NCBI RefSeq assembly: GCF_900107035.1
Contig: NZ_FNOJ01000005.1
Coordinates: 62,001-126,000, forward strand
Length of the DNA: 64,000 bases
Origin: Alicyclobacillus hesperidum
Lineage (GTDB): Bacteria > Bacillota > Bacilli > Alicyclobacillales > Alicyclobacillaceae
Direction: 5' to 3'
This document shows positions 54,668 through 62,400 of this stretch, in pieces. The position numbers and the translations under genes are program-made. The notes under the pieces were generated by a model. The model saw only the letters and a list, made by a program, of their open reading frames with translations, did no database searches and was not told where the DNA came from. How positions within the stretch are numbered: position 1 is the stretch's first letter; each line of letters opens with the position of its first letter.

Positions 54668-54895
54668 TCAAATCACAAGCTCACCCAATCGAACCAATTC
54701 GACAACCGCTTGCGACCGGCCTTTGACGTTCAGCTTTTTCATCACATTCGAGATATGGTTGCGAACCGTCTTCTCACTGACGAACAGCTGCCCGGCGATC
54801 TCTTTGGTCGTCTTATCCTGAACAAGGAGTTCAAATACCTCCCGTTCCCGATTTGTAAGCAGCGATTTTACGCGCGCGTCCTTGGCAGGTGCCAT
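54668..54895 (-). CDS. gerE: Late sporulation regulator GerE
   Basis: A 75-residue LuxR-type helix-turn-helix protein without a receiver domain, the size of B. subtilis GerE (74). The HTH is LTNREREVFELLVQDKTTKEIAGQ and VSEKTVRNHISNVMKKL. GerE modulates sigma-K genes for coat assembly in the mother cell. ATG 54895 has GGAGGG 8 nt upstream. A consensus sigma-K promoter lies 50 nt upstream, matching known control. Confidence 0.96.
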   Translation of the reverse strand: MAPAKDARVKSLLTNREREVFELLVQDKTTKEIAGQLFVSEKTVRNHISNVMKKLNVKGRSQAVVELVRLGELVI

Positions 54896-54944
54896 CCCCT
54901 TATCCCTCCTTGTCGAGTAATACAAGAGCGGGATACAGTCAGGG

Positions 54945-54972
54945 TATAGTATGACACCTCGTAAGCGAGCGT
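54945..54972 (-). promoter_or_regulatory. Sigma-K promoter of gerE
   Basis: AC (54972-54971), 17-nt spacer, CATACTATA (54953-54945), a full match to AC-N16-17-CATAnnnTA. gerE is transcribed by sigma-K in B. subtilis. Confidence 0.85.
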
Positions 54973-55032
54973 TCCGCGACGTATCCGGGATGGGCGGCTG
55001 GCAGCCAATCACGCCAAGCCTTCTCCCTCCCT

Positions 55033-56211
55033 TTACCCTTTCCTTCGTGCCTTTATCGCTCCGGCCAATTGTTGCAGTCCTTGTTCGAGCAAGGCGCGTG
55101 GACAAGCGATGTTCATGCGTTGGAAGCCCTCACCTTCCCGACCGAATAGGTGGCCCTCGTTCAAGCCTAGGCGAGCTTCTTCAATCAAAAACTGATCGAG
55201 TTCTTTCGGACTCAACCCCAGTGCACGAAAGTCGAGCCATACCAGATACGTTCCTTCCGGCCTGAACATGCGCACTTCGGGAACGTTTTGTTGTAAAAAT
55301 GACTCCATAAAATCGAGATTGCCTGCAAGGTAATGCAACAAATCATCCAGCCAGTTTTCACCGTGGTTGTATGCCGCAATCATCGCCTCAACGCCAAATA
55401 CATTTAACTCCGCCATCGCGGCGCGCGCCGACGCAGTCTGGTACTTGCGCCGCAAATCGCCATCTTCGGCGATGATGTAAGCAGTATTCAGCCCAGCCAA
55501 ATTAAAGGTCTTGCTCGGAGCCGCGCACGTGATCGAGCGAGCCGCAAAGCTTGGATCCAGCGACGCAAACGGAATATGGCGATGTGGCGCAAAGACGAGA
55601 TCCGCATGAATTTCATCAGCCACCACGAGCACATCGTGACGTAGACAAATCTCACCGACCCGCCTGAGTTCATCCTCTGTCCAGACGCGCCCCACAGGAT
55701 TGTGAGGAGAGCACAAAAACATAATCTTGGCCTGACGCGCCTTCTCCTCAAGGTCTGCAAAATTGATTTCATAGCGACCGTTACGTTCCACGAGTGGATT
55801 TTCAATGACAGTTCGATTCCAACTCGCAATCGTCCGCTTGAATGGGTGATATACGGGCGGCTGGATCAGCACACCTTCTCCTGGTTCTGTGAAGGCCTGG
55901 ACGATCACGGATAATGCAGGCACCACCCCTGGTGCGGGGACAATCGCTTCAGGCGCAATGGTCCACTTGTGCCTGCGCTGCATCCAAGACACGATACTGT
56001 CGACATAGGCTTGAGACTTAATGGTATACCCATAGACTCCATGTTGAACGCGGCGCATCAACGCCTCTTGTACGGCTGAAGGCGACGGAAAATCCATATC
56101 AGCAACCCACATGGGCAAAACATCTGTGCGGCCAAATCGCGAGGCCAAGGAGTCCCATTTCGAGGCCGCGGTATTCCACCTGTCAATGACTTGATCAAAA
56201 TCGTATGACAC
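55033..56211 (-). CDS. PatB/MalY-type PLP-dependent C-S lyase
   Basis: A 392-residue fold-type I aminotransferase family protein of the PatB/MalY branch (cystathionine beta-lyase activity). The PLP lysine is Lys234 in APSKTFNLAG; PMWVADMDFPSP near the N-terminus and CSPHNPVGRVW (167-177) are characteristic. The GTG start has GGAGG 7 nt upstream. First of the accessory block between gerE and sdh; next to a sulfurtransferase operon, which fits sulfur amino acid metabolism. Confidence 0.92.
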   Translation of the reverse strand: MSYDFDQVIDRWNTAASKWDSLASRFGRTDVLPMWVADMDFPSPSAVQEALMRRVQHGVYGYTIKSQAYVDSIVSWMQRRHKWTIAPEAIVPAPGVVPALSVIVQAFTEPGEGVLIQPPVYHPFKRTIASWNRTVIENPLVERNGRYEINFADLEEKARQAKIMFLCSPHNPVGRVWTEDELRRVGEICLRHDVLVVADEIHADLVFAPHRHIPFASLDPSFAARSITCAAPSKTFNLAGLNTAYIIAEDGDLRRKYQTASARAAMAELNVFGVEAMIAAYNHGENWLDDLLHYLAGNLDFMESFLQQNVPEVRMFRPEGTYLVWLDFRALGLSPKELDQFLIEEARLGLNEGHLFGREGEGFQRMNIACPRALLEQGLQQLAGAIKARRKG

Positions 56212-56360
56212 GCTGCATCCTCCGTTCACCCGCCTGCGCACTGGGTGATCCATCCGCATCGGCGGTTCATACCAACACATCTACTCTATCACAAGCACCT
56301 CGGATAGTGTCTTTCTGCCGGAAGGAAGCGCTAGAAAAATGGAGAATTTCCTCTTGCGTA

Positions 56361-56389
56361 TTGACGCGACATTCTCTAATTTTAATTTA
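56361..56389 (+). promoter_or_regulatory. Putative sigma-A promoter of the rhodanese operon
   Basis: TTGACG (56361-56366), 16-17 nt spacer, TAATTT/AATTTA (56383-56389). It is overlapped by nested inverted repeats: GAGAAT/ATTCTC outside and GCGT/ACGC inside, which may be an operator. Confidence 0.45.
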
Positions 56390-56453
56390 AGGGGTCGGAA
56401 AACAAGGTTTTCGGTTTGCCACCTCTACGTTCCGATTTCAAGGAGGTCGTACC

Positions 56454-57287
56454 ATGGCAAAGGACGTACTTGTCACAACAGAGTGGGTAGCAGCCCACAA
56501 AAATGATCCCAACGTACTTCTCGTAGAAGTCGATGTCGACACCAGCGCATACGAAAGTGGTCATATTCAAGGCGCTATCGCGTGGAACTGGACGACCCAA
56601 TTGAATGACCAAGTTCGCCGCGACATTCTGAACCACGAACAGTGGGCGGAGCTGTTGAGCAATAGCGGCGCAACGCCAGAGACGCTCATCGTCCTCTACG
56701 GCGACAACAACAACTGGTTCGCTGCATTTGCTTATTGGCAATTGAAGATCTTCGGTCACGAGAACGTCAAACTGATGGACGGCGGCCGTAAAAAGTGGGA
56801 ACTCGAAGGTCGCGAACTCGTCAAGGAAGTTCCGTCGCGCACGAAAACGCAATACCCTGTTCCAAACCGCGATCTCGACACTTCCATTCGCGCTCGTCAA
56901 ATCGACGTTTTGAATTCGCTCAACAAGGGTAATGTCGCTCTGGTCGACGTCCGGAGTCCACAGGAGTTCACGGGTGAGGTCATCGCACCTCCCGGCATGA
57001 CAGAGACAGCTCAACGCGGCGGTCACATTCCAGGCGCAGTCAATGTACCGTGGGGCAAGGCTGTCAATGAAGACGGCACCTTCAAATCGGAAGCTGAGCT
57101 TAAGCAGTTATACGAATCGGTCGGCGTTACCCCTGACAAAGAGGTCATTGCATATTGCCGCATTGGCGAACGGTCCTCACATACCTGGTTCGTCCTTCGC
57201 GAGTTGCTTGGCTTCCAAAACGTCAAGAACTACGACGGATCGTGGACAGAATGGGGCAGCATGGTAGGGGTGCCCATTGAGCGATAA
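56454..57287 (+). CDS. Thiosulfate sulfurtransferase, two-domain rhodanese
   Basis: A 277-residue tandem rhodanese. The N-terminal domain lacks the catalytic cysteine (VLYGDNNNW in its loop); the C-terminal loop is CRIGERSS with Cys235, which carries the persulfide. The CRIGERSSHTWF form is typical of CysA/SseA-like thiosulfate sulfurtransferases. CAAGGAGG precedes the ATG. Its last bases overlap the start of the next gene (11 nt), so the two are coupled. Confidence 0.95.
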   Translation: MAKDVLVTTEWVAAHKNDPNVLLVEVDVDTSAYESGHIQGAIAWNWTTQLNDQVRRDILNHEQWAELLSNSGATPETLIVLYGDNNNWFAAFAYWQLKIFGHENVKLMDGGRKKWELEGRELVKEVPSRTKTQYPVPNRDLDTSIRARQIDVLNSLNKGNVALVDVRSPQEFTGEVIAPPGMTETAQRGGHIPGAVNVPWGKAVNEDGTFKSEAELKQLYESVGVTPDKEVIAYCRIGERSSHTWFVLRELLGFQNVKNYDGSWTEWGSMVGVPIER

Positions 57288-57672
57288 GCACACACTCTAT
57301 CGCGCTGACGCGCAACCTCCGGCAAAGCGCTTGCTTGAAGCCATGACGTCCAAACAGAAGCCTGATATAGCGCAATTGTTTTTTGATGCGAGCGTGTTGA
57401 ATGCGTATCGCGAGCGCGACGGTTTCCGTATCATCCGCACGGACACGTCTGGCAGGCTGAGTAAGCCGGGTGGCTGGAGCGTCGATTTCGGTATCAGCGG
57501 CGAAGGCGACCGGCATATACATATCCCGGCGCACGCATGGGTGCATCGCATCCCGGTCGAAGAGCAAGCGCATTGGCTAGAGTACGCCTTGACACTGCCG
57601 CTTAGCGACAACTTCGTCCGCGGCGTCGTTCGCCCCGGCTGCATAGATGACGGACCCATTCGCAACTGGTAA
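57277..57672 (+). CDS. His-rich protein of unknown function, coupled to rhodanese
   Basis: A 131-residue soluble protein that I cannot place. It has a histidine cluster H-x-H-x3-H-x3-H (His80, His82, His86, His90) and a single cysteine near the end (Cys122 in PGCIDDGP), which could bind a metal. The TTG start lies inside the rhodanese end with AGGGG 6 nt upstream. Coupling to the sulfurtransferase suggests a shared sulfur or metal task; that is inference. Confidence 0.8.
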   Translation: MSDKHTLYRADAQPPAKRLLEAMTSKQKPDIAQLFFDASVLNAYRERDGFRIIRTDTSGRLSKPGGWSVDFGISGEGDRHIHIPAHAWVHRIPVEEQAHWLEYALTLPLSDNFVRGVVRPGCIDDGPIRNW

Positions 57673-57679
57673 GGTATTA

Positions 57680-57722
57680 GGGGAAGCCTTTGGCACAGGC
57701 CGCGGCTTCCCCTCTCCGTATA
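57680..57722 (+). terminator. Hairpin after the rhodanese operon
   Basis: GGGGAAGCC (57680-57688) pairs perfectly with GGCTTCCCC (57714-57722), loop 25 nt. The following TCTCCGTA is not U-rich, so termination strength is doubtful. Confidence 0.5.
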
Positions 57723-57779
57723 TGCCAGCGAAAGCAGGGCGGATAGGGACCATACCCGCCCGAGAAAGGATCGAGTTTC

Positions 57780-58511
57780 ATGCGCGAAAGCGTCCCGCTT
57801 TACAAACAATTAAAAGCCGAGCTGTTATCGAAAATTCGCAACGGAGAATGGGAAGCAGGGCAGCAACTTCCGTCGGAAGCGGAACTGGCAACCTTGTTTG
57901 CCGTAAGCCGGACGACGGTTCGGCAAGCTGTTGGCGATTTGGTCAGCTCGGGATTTGTCATACGCCGCCAGGGCAAAGGCACGTATGTGGCAGAACAGGC
58001 CTTTCATTCCACAGCCACAACACTATACGGATTTGCGGAAGAACTAAGAGCAGCGGGATACGAGGTCAATATTGTACTGGATCGCCTTGAAGAACGGGAG
58101 TGTCCAGAGGATGTGGCCACCATCTTACGGCAAAACAAAAACCGACGTATTCTCTATATCGAACGGACGGCACACGTCGACGACCTGTGCTATTTTCGGG
58201 AGACTTCGTACATTGTCCCCCCTTATCACATCGACCTCGCCAAGGTGATTAGCCAACGTTTGGCGTACGATTACATATATGGATTTTTTGAGCAAAACGG
58301 TGTGAGAATCAACTCAGGTAATCAGACGATTTCGGCAGAACTTGCAGACGAGACGGACTGCAGCGTCTTTCAACTCGAACCTCCCGCTGCCGTGCTTGCA
58401 ATCGAACGTATCACGCGTGACGAGTCTGGTGCAGCCGTCGAGTATTCCCATGTTCGCTACCCTGCCTCTCGCTATCGCCTTCACCTCAACCTCCTTCGAC
58501 ACACGGACTAA
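57780..58511 (+). CDS. GntR/HutC-family transcriptional regulator
   Basis: A 243-residue regulator: N-terminal GntR winged helix (about 1-72; LPSEAELATLFAVSRTTVRQAVGDL and GKGTYVAE) and a C-terminal UTRA ligand-binding domain (about 90-238). AAAGGA precedes the ATG. It lies just upstream of an MFS exporter whose promoter region holds a perfect 10-bp inverted repeat, a plausible target. Ligand unknown. Confidence 0.93.
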   Translation: MRESVPLYKQLKAELLSKIRNGEWEAGQQLPSEAELATLFAVSRTTVRQAVGDLVSSGFVIRRQGKGTYVAEQAFHSTATTLYGFAEELRAAGYEVNIVLDRLEERECPEDVATILRQNKNRRILYIERTAHVDDLCYFRETSYIVPPYHIDLAKVISQRLAYDYIYGFFEQNGVRINSGNQTISAELADETDCSVFQLEPPAAVLAIERITRDESGAAVEYSHVRYPASRYRLHLNLLRHTD

Positions 58512-58564
58512 TTCGACCTATACAAAAGACACGGCCTTCGTTACAATGGTCGTGTTGAATCATT

Positions 58565-58586
58565 CTTGTTATGATGTCATAACAAG
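58565..58586. promoter_or_regulatory. Palindromic operator before the MFS exporter
   Basis: Arms CTTGTTATGA and TCATAACAAG are exact inverse complements separated by TG. Position is 83 nt before the MFS start. A weak promoter (TTGAAT, 17 nt, CATAAC) overlaps it, so a bound dimer would block transcription. The neighbouring GntR protein is the obvious candidate. Confidence 0.6.
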
Positions 58587-58668
58587 TATATGCATAGTGA
58601 CCATAGAATTGGCGAGCTGACACCAGGTTTGCTTGGCTTTGGATCGCCGCACGCGGTAGGTGACCACG

Positions 58669-60096
58669 ATGCATTCACATGTAAAAGGTCGTACAGTGTT
58701 GCACCGATTTCCCCTTAAAGCTGTTTCCTCGAGCCCCCATGGCGTCTGGTTTGTGGTAGGTACAGTCTGCCTCGGAGCCTTCATGGCGGCCCTTGACGCG
58801 AGTATCATCAGCATAGCCTTACCAAAACTGGAACAGTCATTTCGAACAACGATGGCACAAATCGAATGGGTCAGCTTGATTTATTTGCTCGCACTGGCGG
58901 GTTGTATCGTGACATTTGGGAGACTGTCCGATATTTTGGGTAGAAGGCCGATGTATACCTTTGGCTTTTGCGTGTTCTTGGTCGGATCTGCCCTCTGCGG
59001 CGCGGCGTGGAGCTTGCCATCCCTCCTCGCTTTTCGCGTGCTTCAAGGCATAGGCGCTGCCATGCTGCAGGCCAACAGCGTTTCCATAATCACCGCAGCG
59101 ACCGACGCAAGCCGCCGCGGCCAAGCCATCGGCTTTCAAGCGCTCGCGCAAGGACTTGGTCTGAGCTTGGGGCCGTTATTGGGCGGTGTTCTGACACACA
59201 TGGGATCTTGGCGTCTCATTTTCTATATGAACGTTCCCGTCGGCATTGTCGGGATCTTATCGGCCATTCTTTGCCTCCCGCGCGATCGCGATGGTCAATC
59301 TCACCCAGCATTCGATTGGGCGGGATCTATCACATTGGCCGGCATGCTTGTGGCGACAATGTATGTTTTAAAAGAAGGATTTCGCCCACATAGCTCCATT
59401 GGGGTGACCGCGTGTATCGTTCTGGGAATTGTCCTGCTCGGAGCACTTTTCGTGACTCTGGAGAGAAGGCACAGCTCGCCCTTGATTTCTCTGGCATACA
59501 TCGAACGTCGCCTCATATGGCTCGGCAATCTCAGCTCTATCCTCGCATTCAGCGTCATGTACGCGATCACGCTGCTTGTACCGTACTGGTTCGTGCATAT
59601 CGAACATCGCTCGTCAGCCATCGCTGGGCTTCTACTGACAACCTTGCCCATCGGTATGGCACTTTGCACACCGTTTGCCGGGCGTCTGGCAGACAAATGG
59701 TCACAGCAGCGTGTCGCCGCAGTCGGCATGGCTGTTGCAGGGATTGGGTGTGTGTTGCTCACGTTGTATGCGTATCGCACCCCCATTTTTCTCTGCGGCC
59801 TTTTCTGCATCGGATGTGGCGTCGGAGCGTTCACCCCTGCGAACAACGCCCGCGTGATGAATGCCACGCCGAAACACGACCTCGGCGTGGCTGGCGGAAT
59901 CCTGAATATGTCGCGCACTCTCGGCATGGGGGTCGGCGTCACGATAGGCGGATTGAGCGTGGAATTGCTAACAGCCGCATTGGGTCAGCATGCCGTCGCA
60001 ACGGCATACCGCGGCAGTTTCATTGTCGCCGCAGTTTTCGCCTTGGTGGCGCTCATTCTCAGCCTTGTGCCAGCCCCGACGTCGACAGATGTTTAA
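58669..60096 (+). CDS. MFS transporter, DHA2 (EmrB/QacA) family
   Basis: A 475-residue drug:proton antiporter-type transporter with 14 predicted helices. The motif LDASIISIALPKLEQSF in helix 1 and GRLSDILGRRPMY (motif A) are diagnostic, as is GPLLGGVL (motif C). The ATG follows TAGGTG; a GTG three codons earlier is possible. Substrate unknown. The palindrome upstream implies regulation by the GntR protein. Its 3' end overlaps convergent trhO by 38 nt. Confidence 0.93.
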   Translation: MHSHVKGRTVLHRFPLKAVSSSPHGVWFVVGTVCLGAFMAALDASIISIALPKLEQSFRTTMAQIEWVSLIYLLALAGCIVTFGRLSDILGRRPMYTFGFCVFLVGSALCGAAWSLPSLLAFRVLQGIGAAMLQANSVSIITAATDASRRGQAIGFQALAQGLGLSLGPLLGGVLTHMGSWRLIFYMNVPVGIVGILSAILCLPRDRDGQSHPAFDWAGSITLAGMLVATMYVLKEGFRPHSSIGVTACIVLGIVLLGALFVTLERRHSSPLISLAYIERRLIWLGNLSSILAFSVMYAITLLVPYWFVHIEHRSSAIAGLLLTTLPIGMALCTPFAGRLADKWSQQRVAAVGMAVAGIGCVLLTLYAYRTPIFLCGLFCIGCGVGAFTPANNARVMNATPKHDLGVAGGILNMSRTLGMGVGVTIGGLSVELLTAALGQHAVATAYRGSFIVAAVFALVALILSLVPAPTSTDV

Positions 60097-60994
60097 ATAG
60101 CGGATCGACTCTGTCTTCAGCAATGGCCTTGGCTTCGCACTCCGGTGTGCAGAAACCATGCCGCTCCACTTCACAAGCAAAGCAACATAAGTGCTGACGA
60201 TGGCAATCTAAATATGCGCAATTGATATAGCGATCACATGGTTGACCACAGTGACTGCAGCGGGAGATCACTGTATCCTCTTCCGTTTGGTTGATGCGAA
60301 CGGCTATCCGATTGTCAAACACATAGCACTTCCCATCAAAGAGGTGACCCTTGACTTCTGGGTCTTTGGCATAGGTTACAATGCCGCCATCCAGTTGATA
60401 TACTTCGTCAATGCCTTCGCGCATGAGGTAGCCAGACAGTTTCTCACAGCGAATGCCGCCCGTGCAGTAGGTTAGAACCTTCTTGCCCTTCCACTCATCC
60501 TTATGCTCTGCAATCCACTCCGGGAATTCGCGAAACGTGCGGATGTCTGGACGTATCGCATTGCGAAAGTGGCCGATGTCGTACTCGTAATCGTTTCGTC
60601 CGTCGATCACGACGACATCTTCCTCCTGTAACATGGCATGCCACTCTTTGGGCGACAGCCGTTTCCCTGTTAATTCCCACGGACGAACCTGGTCTTCGAC
60701 GCCAAAGTGAACGATCTCGCTTTTGTGCCGCACGGATAGCCTGGGAAACGCATGGTCCTCCGCTTCGTCGACTTTGAAGACCATATCGGCAAAGCGCTCA
60801 TCGCGATGCATGAATTTTCGATATGCCTCGGTCGCCCGTTTTGGGCCGGAGAGTGTGCCGTTGATCCCTTCATGTGCGACGATCACACGTCCACGCAAAC
60901 CCAACATCTCACACAGTTGTAGTTGCTCCGCAACCAAAGCATCCGGATCATCAATCGGAATGAACTTATAGAACAGCAAAATTTCGTATGACAT
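60059..60994 (-). CDS. trhO: tRNA uridine(34) hydroxylase TrhO
   Basis: A 311-residue rhodanese-fold enzyme of the TrhO (YceA/YbfQ) family that makes 5-hydroxyuridine at tRNA wobble U34 using oxygen. N-terminal acylphosphatase-like domain (AHEGINGTLSG), rhodanese domain with active cysteine Cys177 in YCTGGIRCEK, and a C-terminal zinc-like cluster rich in cysteines (CSHCGQPC ... CHRQHLCCFAC). AAAGGAGG precedes the ATG. Confidence 0.95.
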   Translation of the reverse strand: MSYEILLFYKFIPIDDPDALVAEQLQLCEMLGLRGRVIVAHEGINGTLSGPKRATEAYRKFMHRDERFADMVFKVDEAEDHAFPRLSVRHKSEIVHFGVEDQVRPWELTGKRLSPKEWHAMLQEEDVVVIDGRNDYEYDIGHFRNAIRPDIRTFREFPEWIAEHKDEWKGKKVLTYCTGGIRCEKLSGYLMREGIDEVYQLDGGIVTYAKDPEVKGHLFDGKCYVFDNRIAVRINQTEEDTVISRCSHCGQPCDRYINCAYLDCHRQHLCCFACEVERHGFCTPECEAKAIAEDRVDPLFKHLSTSGLAQG

Positions 60995-61028
60995 GCAAAT
61001 GCCTCCTTTACATCTTATACACGGCAAA

Positions 61029-61056
61029 GGCCGAGGCCCGCCAACGAGCCCCGGCC
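61029..61056 (-). terminator. Weak hairpin after the membrane-protein gene
   Basis: GGCCGGGGC pairs imperfectly with GCCTCGGCC (one mismatch) on the minus strand, followed by TTTGCC. It may end the short gene at 61085-61549 before trhO. Confidence 0.4.
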
Positions 61057-61084
61057 CATCTCTTGATTCCTGACATCCGTGCGT

Positions 61085-61549
61085 TTACTGTGCAGAAGAA
61101 GAACCGCTTGCCGTTGCCCCGCCGCCAAGCGACTGATCCACTTCATTCGGACTCATGATCAACCAACGGCCATTGATCTTTTTCAGATACAACACGCCAC
61201 CCTGTTCACTGGAAAACTGAACTTGCGCAATATCGCCTTGCTGGCCCGTAAGTGCATACGAAGTCTCCGCTGGATCGAGCGAAACGTACAGATTGTACAA
61301 CGACGCATGCCAACCAGGCGTGTTTTGGAACGTGGGCGTCATCAGATTACGCGCCTGGGTAAACTCTTTTAACTCCACAAATCCGATAAAGCGCCGCACG
61401 GTATTTACCGGCGTGTTGCTGGTTTGGTTATCGATGGTCGGACGCAACAAGAAGTAGCTCCCGAAACCGAGGATCAACAGCGCCACGATCAGAGTGACAA
61501 ATCCACGCGTCTGCGCCCGCTGCCGACGCCTTTGCGCCTGAGTATTCAT
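61085..61549 (-). CDS. Bitopic membrane protein with NTF2-like domain
   Basis: A 154-residue protein: basic N-terminus (QRRRQRAQTR), one membrane helix (about 17-37, FVTLIVALLILGFGSYFLL), and an extracytoplasmic domain with the pattern of NTF2/DUF4878-like folds (NTVRRFIGFVELKEFTQARNLM ... GGVLYLKKINGRWLIMS) ending in a Gly/Ser tail. I do not recognise the gene. ATG 61549 has GGGGGG 7 nt upstream. It lies between sdhB and trhO. Confidence 0.72.
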   Translation of the reverse strand: MNTQAQRRRQRAQTRGFVTLIVALLILGFGSYFLLRPTIDNQTSNTPVNTVRRFIGFVELKEFTQARNLMTPTFQNTPGWHASLYNLYVSLDPAETSYALTGQQGDIAQVQFSSEQGGVLYLKKINGRWLIMSPNEVDQSLGGGATASGSSSAQ

Positions 61550-61626
61550 CGGCGAACCCCCCGCTTGAAAATCAAGGCACTGCCCCGGCAACCCGCATAG
61601 CGCGAAGGCCAGGGCAATGTTTCACA

Positions 61627-62400
61627 TTATTTACGCAGCCAGGCGCCAAGTGCGTGGTACGTAACCTGTCGATTCATGGCCGCGATCGACGTCGTCAGTG
61701 GAATGCCCTTCGGGCACACTTGGACACAGTTTTGGGCATTGCCGCATTCGTGAATACCGCCCTCGCCCATCAAGGCTTCCAGCCGGTCTTCTTTGTGCAT
61801 CGCACCGGTTGGGTGCATGTTGAAAAGACGGGCTTGCGAGATGGCAAACGGTCCGATAAACGGGTTTTTGTCATTCACATTCGGACACGCCTCAACGCAT
61901 GCGCCGCACGTAAAACAGCGCGACAGTTCGTACGCAATCTGTTGATCCCGCTCCGACATGCGCGGTCCAGGGCCGAGATCATACGTCCCATCGATCGGAA
62001 CCCAAGCCTTGATCTTCTTCAACGCGTCGAACATGCGGCTACGATCCACCACGAGATCGCGAACGACGGGAAACGTACGCATCGGGCGGATCCGGATGGG
62101 CTGTTCGAGTTTGTCGACGAGAGCCGAGCAAGCCTGCCGCGGCCTGTTGTTAATGACCATGGTACACGCGCCGCAAATCTCTTCAAGACAATTCATTTCC
62201 CAGGTCACAGGTGCCACAGGATCGCCATTTTTGTTGCGAGGGTTGCGCTGAATCTCCATCAGGCAGGCGATCACGTTCATACCCGGACGATATGGAACGA
62301 CAAATTCTTCGGTGTATGGATCGGATTCCGGGCTGTCTTGGCGTTCAATGATCAAGTGCACCGTCCGCGTTGTTTCCATCGTTTCCGCTGTCGTGCTCAT
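61627..62400 (-). CDS. sdhB: Succinate dehydrogenase iron-sulfur subunit
   Basis: A 257-residue SdhB. The [2Fe-2S] ligands are Cys71, Cys76, Cys79 and Cys91; [4Fe-4S] uses Cys162, Cys165 and Cys168 with Cys229; [3Fe-4S] uses Cys172, Cys219 and Cys225. It transfers electrons from the flavoprotein to menaquinone in complex II. The ATG overlaps the sdhA stop by 4 nt, as expected for sdhCAB. Confidence 0.98.
   Translation of the reverse strand: MSTTAETMETTRTVHLIIERQDSPESDPYTEEFVVPYRPGMNVIACLMEIQRNPRNKNGDPVAPVTWEMNCLEEICGACTMVINNRPRQACSALVDKLEQPIRIRPMRTFPVVRDLVVDRSRMFDALKKIKAWVPIDGTYDLGPGPRMSERDQQIAYELSRCFTCGACVEACPNVNDKNPFIGPFAISQARLFNMHPTGAMHKEDRLEALMGEGGIHECGNAQNCVQVCPKGIPLTTSIAAMNRQVTYHALGAWLRK

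Noticed and set aside
54601-54668. Perfect 12-bp hairpin as possible mobile-element end
   Set aside because: It directly follows the gerE stop and has terminator geometry; no transposase or second copy is present.
59412-60197. Long open frame (about 260 codons) in another frame of the MFS gene
   Set aside because: Arg/His/Ser-rich translation without family motifs, fully inside a well-supported transporter gene; a frame shadow.
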